DNA of 50,542 nucleotides from positions 1 to 50,542 of the forward strand of contig NZ_NWSX01000042.1 in NCBI RefSeq assembly GCF_002531825.1, written 5' to 3'. The DNA comes from Rhizobium sp. J15. GTDB lineage: Bacteria; Pseudomonadota; Alphaproteobacteria; Rhizobiales; Rhizobiaceae. Made by a program: the position numbers and the translations under genes. Within the stretch, counting starts at the first letter, position 1. Each line of letters starts with the position of its first letter. This document shows, in pieces, positions 23,911-33,346 of this stretch. The notes beneath the pieces are model-generated. The model searched no databases and had not been told where the DNA came from. It saw nothing but the letters and a program-made list of their open reading frames with translations.

Positions 23911-26666
23911 TGAGAGGCAGCTTCCGAGGAGCCCCTAACACATCGCTGTCCGACCGCCTGCGCCAGCGCGAAGAGAACGCGAAACATAGAAACGCTCTGC
24001 TTGCCGCTCGTTCAACCGAGAAGGCGCCCAAAGGCTTCCAAGGCGAAAATCCGGCCAATGAAAGCTCCAGGATTGCCGCCATTGCCGATGCGCGTCTTGC
24101 CGCGCTTGCCAACGTACCGCTTCGGCCGATCGGTGAAGACCCTCAGCCACTCTCCGAGGTCTATCACGAGATCCTCCGAGCCGCGATCGAGGCGTCGGAG
24201 AAGGGCGAACCAACCGTTCTGATGACCTGGCCCGAGCGAGACATCTGCCTATCGGCTATCGCTTCGCTGCTTACCCTTGCGGACGTCGCCGTGTCTCCGG
24301 AAACAACGATCGACAGGTACGGCGTAAAGGTGAAGTCATTTGAACGGCCCAAGGGCTTCAAGGCTTTGATCTACCCGTATGCGAGAACCACCCACGAGCA
24401 GGCCCGCGATATCCAGGTCGACCGGAAATACCTTCAGCGCACTCATCTCGACCATCTGCACAGACACAGTGTCGCAAATGACGATGCCCGATCCCTCAAG
24501 GACTATCATCAGATACTAAGCCGCGTTTCGACCCTTTCCGGAAAGGGCAGGGATGGCACGATACGCCCGGAGTTCGAGCACCCGACCCTGGACGAAATCC
24601 TGCCCCACGGCGGCTGCGATGGGGTCACTCACTCCAACGGCTCCCTTCTCTGGCGGACAGCGTCGAGAACCGATCTCAAGGAACACAATACCGTCAGCAA
24701 GCACGCGAATGACGGAAATCAAGCCGAGTACTTCCTCTATGGCCTCAAACGAGGAGAGGAACACGCGATGCGAAAGGTCCGCGGCGGCCTGAACCTCATC
24801 CTCTTCGACCTCACTCGGACTGGAAGAGGCAGGCTTGGCGAGGATTGGGTCGATCGGGCCACCCGCATCTACAAGCTGATGCGAAAAGCATTTCCTGGTG
24901 CAGGTTTCGTCGCCATTACCGAGGATCCTTGGACCTTCGACAAGGCACGGTTCGAAATCTTCAGTGAGATGATCGAGCTGCGTGGTCGCAGACCCCAGCC
25001 TGCGAAATCAAAGACGATCACAGCACTATCCTCGCTGGTTTTCAAATCCCGCGAGGAAGTGATCGCCTGGTCCGGGGTAGAGACTGTCCAAGTCAAGGGC
25101 TTCAACGGGCCCGGCCGGAGGATCATAGATGACTTGCGGACGATACGTCATCGCGTGAAGCGGGGAGGAGATCCCGCAGGACTCGCCGCGATCAACGAAA
25201 TCATCGCGAAGCTGCGTCGGACATCGTGCCTTCCCGGCTCCTTTTCAGCCTTCAACCAGTATCTTTTCAACGAGCACGGCCTGGCGGCCGCGGCGGACGT
25301 AATTGAGAACTACCGCGTTGGACCGCAAGTGCAGATGCTCCAGCAGCCTTCCCAGCGAGCATTTGTCGTCGGTGGATCCGAGCTCACCGCCTCGTTGCAG
25401 GAGGCATCGACGGTGATGACGGCGTTCAATCGGGCAACGCCGATGTCGACGATGCTAGAGCGCGCCGTCAGCAGGGTCATCAACTCGTCGTCCAGGACAC
25501 TTTTCATGTTCCGAAAGCAGACCCTTGCGGAGTTTGCAGAGGACTATCTTTGCCGGGTTGTCCCGGGTTTGCGCGCCAAGCTCGACAACGAGATGATCGT
25601 CTTCTCAGGCCCCGGAGGCCTCACGGACATCGCTGGCCTCGCTCCGTCCGCTCGAAACAGGTTCAAGAGGATCTTCGTCGTATCTCCGCCTCGCGACGGA
25701 GTTCTCAGTTTCTTCGCCAGGACATGGCTGCCTGCCGAGGTCATCATTCTCGCCGATGGAGACACCCTCAAGTATTCGGCGCGCGACGCGTCCAGATTGG
25801 CAGAGCAGATCCGGGAGCCGGAGATAGCGTCCAGACTTCGACTGTTCGCCGAGGCAGCCGAGAAGGATGTAGCTGGTCTTGGCATGGCGCCGATCAAGCT
25901 GTCCGAGATCCCCGAGCTGCCGGAGGAAGTACATTTTCCGTCAGAGTCGGTCATCAACCTCGTCGGGGCGTACAGCAAATCCGACGGTGAACTGATTGAA
26001 CTGACGATGGAGGGAGGTCAGACGATTATAGCCCGCCCGGGTTCGGCACTCGTCCGCCTCGACACCTCGCGGTCGATCCAGACCTTCAGACGGATCGACG
26101 CAAAAGATGCCCACGAACGGGACAACATATGCGTCATCAGCTCCAGCTTCGTCGACCGCGCGCGCCTGCTTTTGAGTATTCAAGCCAATGCATCCGAAGC
26201 CATCCGCGACTATCACGAAGAGGTGGCGGAGCGCTTTGCAAAGCTCCGCGGCTTTCATGAGAGCGACAAGATCCGAACCCTCATCGACAAGATGGGGGAT
26301 CCCAATCTTCAAATCGCAACGGTTCGTCGATGGGTCCACCTCGAGAAGCAGCTGCAGGCCCGACTGGAGGATGTGGTCACTCAGGCCCCACGACAGCCCG
26401 AGACCTTCACCAAGTTCACCGCCGCCCTAGGGATTCCCACCAATCTCGCAAACCGCTTCTGGCACTGGGGCGTTCGCGCCCAGCGCAGCTTCAGAATGAA
26501 GGCCGGAATGGAGTTCCACGACGCATACCTCAATATCCTGACTGATCCAGACGCGTCACTCGCGTTCGCCAGGGATACCAAGCGCGCCACAGAAATCGCC
26601 CGGCTGATACGCCTTGCGGAAGAATACGTCTCACCAGTTAGAGCCACCCGGAGATTCAAGCCATGA
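23907..26666 (+). CDS. Unrecognised 919-aa protein of the DISARM-like operon
   Basis: A large, soluble protein with no domain I can name. It begins basic and Ala-rich, then shows a FDLTRTGRGRLGEDWVDRA stretch near residue 300 that recalls a degenerate helicase Walker B region, and TLFMFRKQTLAEFAEDYL plus RIFVVSPPRDG in the second half that recall the strands of a helicase C-lobe. No Walker A loop is visible, so any such fold would be inactive. It overlaps the methyltransferase upstream and the DrmA gene downstream by 4 bp each (ATGA), so it is an obligate part of the operon. DISARM class 2 has an accessory protein, DrmE, of about this size; whether this is a DrmE relative is open. Confidence 0.7.
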   Translation: MMRGSFRGAPNTSLSDRLRQREENAKHRNALLAARSTEKAPKGFQGENPANESSRIAAIADARLAALANVPLRPIGEDPQPLSEVYHEILRAAIEASEKGEPTVLMTWPERDICLSAIASLLTLADVAVSPETTIDRYGVKVKSFERPKGFKALIYPYARTTHEQARDIQVDRKYLQRTHLDHLHRHSVANDDARSLKDYHQILSRVSTLSGKGRDGTIRPEFEHPTLDEILPHGGCDGVTHSNGSLLWRTASRTDLKEHNTVSKHANDGNQAEYFLYGLKRGEEHAMRKVRGGLNLILFDLTRTGRGRLGEDWVDRATRIYKLMRKAFPGAGFVAITEDPWTFDKARFEIFSEMIELRGRRPQPAKSKTITALSSLVFKSREEVIAWSGVETVQVKGFNGPGRRIIDDLRTIRHRVKRGGDPAGLAAINEIIAKLRRTSCLPGSFSAFNQYLFNEHGLAAAADVIENYRVGPQVQMLQQPSQRAFVVGGSELTASLQEASTVMTAFNRATPMSTMLERAVSRVINSSSRTLFMFRKQTLAEFAEDYLCRVVPGLRAKLDNEMIVFSGPGGLTDIAGLAPSARNRFKRIFVVSPPRDGVLSFFARTWLPAEVIILADGDTLKYSARDASRLAEQIREPEIASRLRLFAEAAEKDVAGLGMAPIKLSEIPELPEEVHFPSESVINLVGAYSKSDGELIELTMEGGQTIIARPGSALVRLDTSRSIQTFRRIDAKDAHERDNICVISSSFVDRARLLLSIQANASEAIRDYHEEVAERFAKLRGFHESDKIRTLIDKMGDPNLQIATVRRWVHLEKQLQARLEDVVTQAPRQPETFTKFTAALGIPTNLANRFWHWGVRAQRSFRMKAGMEFHDAYLNILTDPDASLAFARDTKRATEIARLIRLAEEYVSPVRATRRFKP

Positions 26667-29600
26667 TGAAGGCCAAGACGCCCGCCGAACTCTCTGGCAT
26701 CGATGTCGAGCTAAAGGAAGCTGTCTGCGACGCGCTGGTGAACATGATCACCCGAAGGGCAAGCGGCACCGACGAGGCGGGTCGGATCGTCTATGGCAAG
26801 AGCCCACGCAGAAGCGTCTTCTCTGGTCAGTTGCTGCCCAGGATGTCGCGCGAAAACGAGGACGAAACGTCCGACATCAAGATTGCCGCGATCGGCATGG
26901 ACTTCAATATCGACGCGGAAACTTCGTCCGAGCTCACTGTAGCCCCACGGTTTTCCGTCTATGTCCGCGTCCTTCCCACCTGGGAGGAGATCTCCACAGA
27001 GCGGTTCGGTATCTCAATCGATTTTAAGCTGAGAAAGGACAAGAAGCAGGAGATCGACCACGAGATCCGCGAACGCCGCCAGGAACTCTATGCCCAGGAG
27101 AAACTCGATCGTTCCGACTGGAACGAGCTGTCACAGGAGGAGAGGGAAGTACTTCACTCGCGAAGACGCGAGATCCGCGACAGCCTTCGCAACAGCGTAT
27201 ACGGTAAGCACGGCATCATCCTGGACAAGGCGAGCCTCGACAGATTCGGAAGCTCAGAGGGTAGTCAGACAGAAGAGTCGGATGAAGCTGTTCCCGTAGA
27301 TGGGACCGAAGATCCGGATGCAGCTCCATCCCCGGCCATTGGCAGGCTCGTGACCGGCGGCGCGCAGATCCCGACATCCCTGCTATCGCCCGCATCCATT
27401 CCGCCCAAATGGAAGCGGATCGATCTGAAGCTGCCTAGTTTCAGCTGGTCGGCGGCACTTTCCGGAAGCGCCCTGAAGGAACAGTTCGAGCAGTTCTCGA
27501 ACACCATGATCACCGAGGTGCTGGCGCAGCTTGCGGAATGGCTCCGTGGAGAGGGTGCCCAAACCGCCTGGCGGGACCAGACCGTCTCGCCAGCCAACGC
27601 CGCAAGCGAAGCCGATTGGAACAACTTCATTGACGAGCTATTGAAGACGCCCGCCGATCCGAAAATACTCCCCGACCTCAGGGCAGTAGCGCTCCGAGCC
27701 GAGCGACAGCGGGACTTCGCGGATCCATCTCGCGCATCGATCCGTGTTACACTCGACAACGGCTGCTCCGAGCTATCCAAGGTCGAGGCCCGGTACAAGT
27801 GCAATGCCATCTTCGGGACGAGCGTCTCCCTGAACATCGTCAGAAGCGATCACAGGCCAGTTCGGCTCGACCGCGTAGAGCCATCGTACAGATTCCGCGA
27901 TTTTATGACCTATCCGGCAATAGGCTTGAACTGCGGCGTCGAGAGCCAGAAGATCGGGGGGGGACGCCTCGAGCTCTCGACCACGTGGTCGCCGCGATTC
28001 AATCAGCCTCGCATAGTTCCGCGTCGGATTGACCGTGTCGAATACCGGTTCCGACCGCTGGCCGACGGTTATGACGTCTCCAATCTGCTCGTTCTGGCCG
28101 ACGCGTATCGCGATTGGATCGATGAAGAGGAACGGGATATCACACCGAAAATCGCACGAGGGCTTTCGTCTGAGGACGCAGCACGAGAACGGGAACGCTT
28201 TGCAACCGACCTTGCCGGGCAAAGACTGGAGGCACACCATATCGAGCAGGGCGTACGACTACTGATCTCCGCTCGCGAGGCTGCGCTCGCCGCTAGGCAA
28301 GCGACGGGAGCGGAAGCGGACAGGCTTCGGCGGAAAGCGGCGCCGTGGCAAGCGTGGCTGATGATGAACGAGTCCTTTGCGCGACGCGATCGAAAGGACC
28401 CCGAAAGAGGTTGGCGCCTATTTCAGCTCGCCTTCATACTGGCCCACATTCCGACCTTCGCGTCCCGGATGGAGGAGTATTCCGACGCCTTCGACGTCGA
28501 ACGCGATGAACTGGCCGCAAGCCTACTTTACTTCCCCACCGGCGGCGGCAAATCCGAGGCGTTCTACGGCGCACTGGTTTTCGCCATCTTCCTCGACAGA
28601 CTTCGGGGCAAGGACCGCGGCATAACCGCGATGATCCGATATCCCCTCCGACTCCTTACTCTCCAGCAGGCGCAACGCCTCCTTCGCCTCATCGTGTGGA
28701 GCGAATTGGTTCGCAAGGAAAAGAACGTTGGAAACTGGCCGATGGAGATCGGCTTCTGGGTCGGATCGTCGAACACGCCAAACCGCTTCAGCCAAATGAA
28801 GACAGCCTTGCCGGATCTGGGCGACTATCCAGACGACCATGAAATCGGCTACGGCCGGAGCAGGGAGGCCAAGCGGTACCAGGAAGTACATGCTTCCTAC
28901 AACAAGGTTCCAACGTGCCCATGCTGCGATCAGCCGACCGGGCTGCGGAAGTTCAAGGCGCCCGGCGGAAAGGCCGAGTTTGCCGCTATCATCTGCTTCA
29001 ATGCGAAATGCGAGTGGAACAAGGCCCATCAAAGCTTATGTCCGCTTCCCTTTCTTCTCACCGACGACACCATATACCAGCGCGCTCCCGCGATTGTGCT
29101 CGGCACCGTCGACAAGCTTGCAATGCTCGGCCAGAGCACGTCGACCATTACGGAAATCCTTGGAATGTTCGGACTGGCCCGGTGGATTGGTCCAGACGGG
29201 CATCTGTCCAGCCCATCTGATAGGGAGACACTGCAGAACGGCCCGGCGGCCGTCGGTCTTCGTGGCGTCGCTCCCGCGTACGAGCACGGTAGCAACGTAT
29301 TCGTCGACCCGTTCCCATCGCTCATCATCCAGGACGAAGCTCACCTTCTCGAAGAAAGCCTGGGCACGTTCAGCGGTCTTTTTGACACCCTGCTCGACAA
29401 CACCTTTACGACGATCGACCAGATGGCCGGGGAGAAGTTGGCTGTAAGCCGATACAGGGATGCTTCGAACAAGCTCGTTCCGCGTCTTCCGAAGATCGTG
29501 GCGGCAACCGCCACCATCAGCGATCCTGATCGGCAGCTCAGGACACTGTACCAGCGAAAGCCGCTGCGATATCCGTACCCCGGTCCTGACATCTATCGCT

Positions 29601-30997
29601 CTTTCTTCGCAGAGCCGGATCGCGCCCCGCCAATAAATGGCGAACGCGTGGCTCTATCGAGGGAACTGCCGAGCCACCTTGCGCCTGAGGCGACGGCACC
29701 GTGGATGCGTCTCTACGTCTCCCTGATGACCAATGACGCCACCCATACTGTGACCACAGTCGGAGTTCTCAGCTCGTTCCACACCGTCATCTCCCATCTC
29801 TGGAGAGATTTGCTCGATCCCTCCCGAACTCAGGCCGCCATTGGCGAGCTCGCAGCATCGGTATCGCAGGGAAATCTGGGCGCCTGGAGACGTGCCGCCA
29901 TCGAGCGCGCTACGACCGAGGGACGCGAAGACGAGATCATGGCCCTCGTGGACCTCCATCGCATTGCGCTTGCCTACGTGACCAACAAGAAGGGCGGCGA
30001 CCAGATCATCGACGCTCTGCACTCTGCCTTGGCACAGAAGCACGCGGTAGCAGGGATTCCTCATACCAAATTCCGCAGCAGCCTGATCTCCGGCGGCATA
30101 GACATGCAGGCTATCCAAAGCGTCATGAAGGACGCCGAGACGTCATTCGCTCAAACCGGATATCCAGAGATCGGCGAAACGCTCAGAAACATCGTCGCCA
30201 CCTCGGCTATCAGCCATGGCGTCGATGTGGACAGATTCAACAGCATGTTCTTTGCCGGGCTGCCTTCTGATATCGCAGAATACATCCAGGCCTCAAGCCG
30301 CGTCGGCCGAACCCACGTTGGGTTCGTGATGCTGCTTCCCACCCCGCAGAGCCGCCGTGACCGGTATGTGATCGAGACGCACGACATCTTCCATCGCTTC
30401 CTGGAGCGAATGATCGCCCCGCCCGCCGTGGAACGGTGGTCAGACGCTGCGATCGATCGGGTCCGTGCCTCGTACTTCCAGACGTGGGCGATGCTCGGGG
30501 ACGCCAGCAACTTTCTCAACTTACCGGAAAATCGGAAGGCGGAATTCGTCACCCGTGACTCGACGACGATCCTGAGCCGACTTGCGGCCAGGGATACACT
30601 TGGCTTCGCCAACGATATCGGCTCCTTCATGCTCGCCTCGATGGGGTTCGCCGGAAAAGGCCCCGATGCGCTCGGCGAGCCCGTTGCCGGGGACTACTAT
30701 CGAAGCCGCACCGACGCCGCTTCCCAGAACCTCAGCAGAGCGATGAAGGATTTGAACTACGAGGCCAAGCTGCGCCGATATTGGGAAGAGCAGGATTCGA
30801 CGCTCAAGAAGCCGATGACCTCCCTTCGCGACGTGGACGAGGCGGGCCTGATCGTAGCCGCGGACTTCGACCGCAACGCATCAGGAAACACACGCATCAT
30901 CGATGCCTCCGACATCGCTGCCGTCATGAGGGCAATCCGAAGGCAGCGCGGGGATGCCGCGGAAACAGACGGCGAGATCGAAAGACTAGAGGGTTGA
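26663..30997 (+). CDS. drmA: DISARM helicase DrmA
   Basis: A 1444-aa SF2 helicase of DrmA type. Walker A is YFPTGGGKSEAFYGAL near residue 628, followed by the diagnostic IRYPLRLLTLQQAQRLL; the DEAH box is SLIIQDEAHLLEESLG near 890; motif III is KIVAATATIS; motif VI is EYIQASSRVGRTHVGF near 1210 after ISHGVDVDRF. A zinc-site-like CPCC...C...C insertion lies near 752-775. The N-terminal 600 residues are a family-specific extension. In DISARM, DrmA and DrmB form the core complex that acts on incoming unmethylated DNA. Coupled ATGA overlap upstream; drmB begins 1 bp after the stop. Confidence 0.92.
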   Translation: MMKAKTPAELSGIDVELKEAVCDALVNMITRRASGTDEAGRIVYGKSPRRSVFSGQLLPRMSRENEDETSDIKIAAIGMDFNIDAETSSELTVAPRFSVYVRVLPTWEEISTERFGISIDFKLRKDKKQEIDHEIRERRQELYAQEKLDRSDWNELSQEEREVLHSRRREIRDSLRNSVYGKHGIILDKASLDRFGSSEGSQTEESDEAVPVDGTEDPDAAPSPAIGRLVTGGAQIPTSLLSPASIPPKWKRIDLKLPSFSWSAALSGSALKEQFEQFSNTMITEVLAQLAEWLRGEGAQTAWRDQTVSPANAASEADWNNFIDELLKTPADPKILPDLRAVALRAERQRDFADPSRASIRVTLDNGCSELSKVEARYKCNAIFGTSVSLNIVRSDHRPVRLDRVEPSYRFRDFMTYPAIGLNCGVESQKIGGGRLELSTTWSPRFNQPRIVPRRIDRVEYRFRPLADGYDVSNLLVLADAYRDWIDEEERDITPKIARGLSSEDAARERERFATDLAGQRLEAHHIEQGVRLLISAREAALAARQATGAEADRLRRKAAPWQAWLMMNESFARRDRKDPERGWRLFQLAFILAHIPTFASRMEEYSDAFDVERDELAASLLYFPTGGGKSEAFYGALVFAIFLDRLRGKDRGITAMIRYPLRLLTLQQAQRLLRLIVWSELVRKEKNVGNWPMEIGFWVGSSNTPNRFSQMKTALPDLGDYPDDHEIGYGRSREAKRYQEVHASYNKVPTCPCCDQPTGLRKFKAPGGKAEFAAIICFNAKCEWNKAHQSLCPLPFLLTDDTIYQRAPAIVLGTVDKLAMLGQSTSTITEILGMFGLARWIGPDGHLSSPSDRETLQNGPAAVGLRGVAPAYEHGSNVFVDPFPSLIIQDEAHLLEESLGTFSGLFDTLLDNTFTTIDQMAGEKLAVSRYRDASNKLVPRLPKIVAATATISDPDRQLRTLYQRKPLRYPYPGPDIYRSFFAEPDRAPPINGERVALSRELPSHLAPEATAPWMRLYVSLMTNDATHTVTTVGVLSSFHTVISHLWRDLLDPSRTQAAIGELAASVSQGNLGAWRRAAIERATTEGREDEIMALVDLHRIALAYVTNKKGGDQIIDALHSALAQKHAVAGIPHTKFRSSLISGGIDMQAIQSVMKDAETSFAQTGYPEIGETLRNIVATSAISHGVDVDRFNSMFFAGLPSDIAEYIQASSRVGRTHVGFVMLLPTPQSRRDRYVIETHDIFHRFLERMIAPPAVERWSDAAIDRVRASYFQTWAMLGDASNFLNLPENRKAEFVTRDSTTILSRLAARDTLGFANDIGSFMLASMGFAGKGPDALGEPVAGDYYRSRTDAASQNLSRAMKDLNYEAKLRRYWEEQDSTLKKPMTSLRDVDEAGLIVAADFDRNASGNTRIIDASDIAAVMRAIRRQRGDAAETDGEIERLEG

Positions 30998-30998
30998 C

Positions 30999-33218
30999 AT
31001 GAGCGGTGGAGCTAAGACGCTAGACATGGAACGCGGCCGCAAGCGCCATCCATCTCCCGAAGAGACCGAAGCGGCGAAGAAGTCGGCGCCGCCAATCATG
31101 CAGCGCTCGCGAGCGCAAATCGCCACTTCCTATGCTCCCGGTGTCCTGATGACATGGGAAGGAGGGCGGGGAATCTGTAAGTCGGTCCCGATCAAGATGC
31201 CGTTCTCGCAGCGGCTGCCCAGAAACGTGAGCGACACCATCTTCGAGGGTGTCCGCGAATTCGCGGAAAGCTGGAAGGAAAGGGCAAGGGAAGGGTGCCC
31301 GGATGCGCCCGACGAATTCATTCTCGACGACGCCTTCTACGACCTCGCCACCAAGGAAGTCAGGGTCAACCAGACCGATTTCGTTCTGAACCAGCCGAAC
31401 GTCGTGGGTTACGTGCCGTATCCGTTGTTGTTTCAGTGCGGAGATTGTGGGACCGTCCGAGAATACAAGAGCGTCGCCGAACTTGCTGATAAGAAGCTGC
31501 CTGCCCGCTGCAAGGACCACGAATCCCGCTGGACGCAGGTCGACGTCGTATATGCCCACTGGTACGGCACCATCGAGCCGCTGAGCCCCTACAACTACAC
31601 CTTCGACGACCGCACGGGCACGACCCGGCAAATCACGCACTGCACCTGCGGATGGCAGCACTTCACTCTGAAAAACAGCGCTCCTGTGTTTTCAGAATGG
31701 AAGTACGTCTGCGAAGGATGCGGGACGCCGCGCGATCTCAAGAAGGCCGAACGACATGTCCTTCAAAAGCTCAAGACCGACAGTTTACAGCCTGGCGGGA
31801 GGTCCTTCGAGTGGATCGAAATCGACATGCTCCCGGTATCCTACCGAGCAAGTAGCGCCTTCTATCCGCAACGCGCTAGCTTTATCGAACTGCGGGAGAC
31901 CAAGGTCGTCGAGCTGATGAGGACGACACATGCGGAAGAGCTTCTGCAGAAGCTCGCCGCGATCCATTCCATACCCTACCAAGAGCCGTCCGATGCGGAA
32001 ATTGAGGCCATCCTGGAGAAAGCTGGCAAGCAGGAAGATTGGGACGAGTATACGTTTCTGAGAAAGACGTACCAGAAGCGGGCCGAAGGAGCGCCCGATC
32101 GCGCCGATCTCGGCAACGCGATGCGTAAGCTCCGCGAAGGTTGGTTCGATGCAGGCCTGCTCGAGAGAGGGAGACTGCAAAGCGAGGCGATCGAGCTCGC
32201 GGTCAAAATCCGCAAGGACTGGGCTCGGAAGTTCGACCCGATCAGACTGACGATCGAACACGCAGCCTTCGTGGAGGAGCATATTCAGGACGGCCAGACC
32301 GGGGTGCGGAAGACGGCGGTTGATGTCGTCAATCCCGATATCACACTCATGGAAAAGGCTGGCGTCGCAGAAGAACTGAAGCGCTATCAAACCGATATCA
32401 GAGACCTCTTCGGAAAGACCGGTATCAGCCAGATGTATCTGCTCCGGAGCCTGCCGATCTGCGAGTACAGTTTCGGTTACACCCGCGTATCGTCGACCCC
32501 TGTGTACCAACGAGAGTCCAACAACCGCAAAGTCCCAATGCCCGTCCGCCTGGTGGCGTTCGATACAATGCGGGATGGTGACAGGCCGATTTATGTCACG
32601 CAGCAGAAGAACGAGGCGCTCTACATCAAGCTTGATGAGCAGCGCGTCCTGAAATGGCTCCAGAAAAACAATGTGGAAGGTCTCCCGGCTTCGGCGTCGG
32701 ACCTCCCAAGAGCGTATCTCGAATCCTATGAGGATTTTGGCCAGTTCCTCGACAGGTACAAGAACAAGGAACGACAGGGCAGATCGCGCGAGCTTGCGCC
32801 GTTCGTCTACATGCTCCTTCACTCCCTATCCCACCAGCTCATCCACTCGCTGGCTGATGCGTCAGGCCTCGATCGCGATGGGATCGGCGAATACATATTC
32901 CCCGCCGATCTCGCATTCACGATCTACCGGAAAGGAATGACTCCGGATTTGGCTAACATCTCGGCGATGTGGCGAAACCACGCCATGAACTTCTTGCGCC
33001 GCTCGATCGATCCACGAATGCTGCGATGCGGCTCAGGCAGTCTGTGCGACAGCCGCGGCGGCGCCTGCCCGGCCTGCATCATGGTGAGCGAGATTTCATG
33101 CAGCGCGTCGAACCTGTTGCTTTCCAGATCAGTTCTGAAAGGCGGCCCGGCACCTGAATGGGAGGCCCCTGGCTCTGCTGACATCGTCGGCTACTTCGAC
33201 TACGGCTCGTATAGATGA
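30999..33218 (+). CDS. drmB: DISARM DUF1998 protein DrmB
   Basis: A 739-aa protein with the DUF1998 C-terminal domain: YMLLHSLSHQLIHSLADAS followed by GEYIFPADLAFTIYRKG, then the cysteine cluster RCGSGSLCDSRGGACPACI near residue 675-695. The N-terminal half has further paired cysteines (FQCGDCG, HCTCGW, VCEGCGTP) that would bind zinc. DrmB partners DrmA. It starts 1 bp after drmA and completes the four-gene operon; no drmC-type phospholipase D gene or drmD-type SNF2 helicase follows. The frame is intact. Confidence 0.92.
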   Translation: MSGGAKTLDMERGRKRHPSPEETEAAKKSAPPIMQRSRAQIATSYAPGVLMTWEGGRGICKSVPIKMPFSQRLPRNVSDTIFEGVREFAESWKERAREGCPDAPDEFILDDAFYDLATKEVRVNQTDFVLNQPNVVGYVPYPLLFQCGDCGTVREYKSVAELADKKLPARCKDHESRWTQVDVVYAHWYGTIEPLSPYNYTFDDRTGTTRQITHCTCGWQHFTLKNSAPVFSEWKYVCEGCGTPRDLKKAERHVLQKLKTDSLQPGGRSFEWIEIDMLPVSYRASSAFYPQRASFIELRETKVVELMRTTHAEELLQKLAAIHSIPYQEPSDAEIEAILEKAGKQEDWDEYTFLRKTYQKRAEGAPDRADLGNAMRKLREGWFDAGLLERGRLQSEAIELAVKIRKDWARKFDPIRLTIEHAAFVEEHIQDGQTGVRKTAVDVVNPDITLMEKAGVAEELKRYQTDIRDLFGKTGISQMYLLRSLPICEYSFGYTRVSSTPVYQRESNNRKVPMPVRLVAFDTMRDGDRPIYVTQQKNEALYIKLDEQRVLKWLQKNNVEGLPASASDLPRAYLESYEDFGQFLDRYKNKERQGRSRELAPFVYMLLHSLSHQLIHSLADASGLDRDGIGEYIFPADLAFTIYRKGMTPDLANISAMWRNHAMNFLRRSIDPRMLRCGSGSLCDSRGGACPACIMVSEISCSASNLLLSRSVLKGGPAPEWEAPGSADIVGYFDYGSYR

Positions 33219-33346
33219 CAAAACCTCGCTTTGCCCCGCCGAGCAGGGAAGGCTTGGCTGGTGCCCCCAAATTTTTGATCGAGGGCATCCTGGCACTCGC
33301 CTGTGCCAGGACGGTCAGTTGCTCCGCAAGTATCCGCTTCTTGATG

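Noticed and set aside
31785..32822. A 345-codon minus-strand frame opposite drmB
   Set aside because: It is an antisense shadow; drmB is intact with DUF1998 motifs and coupled to drmA.
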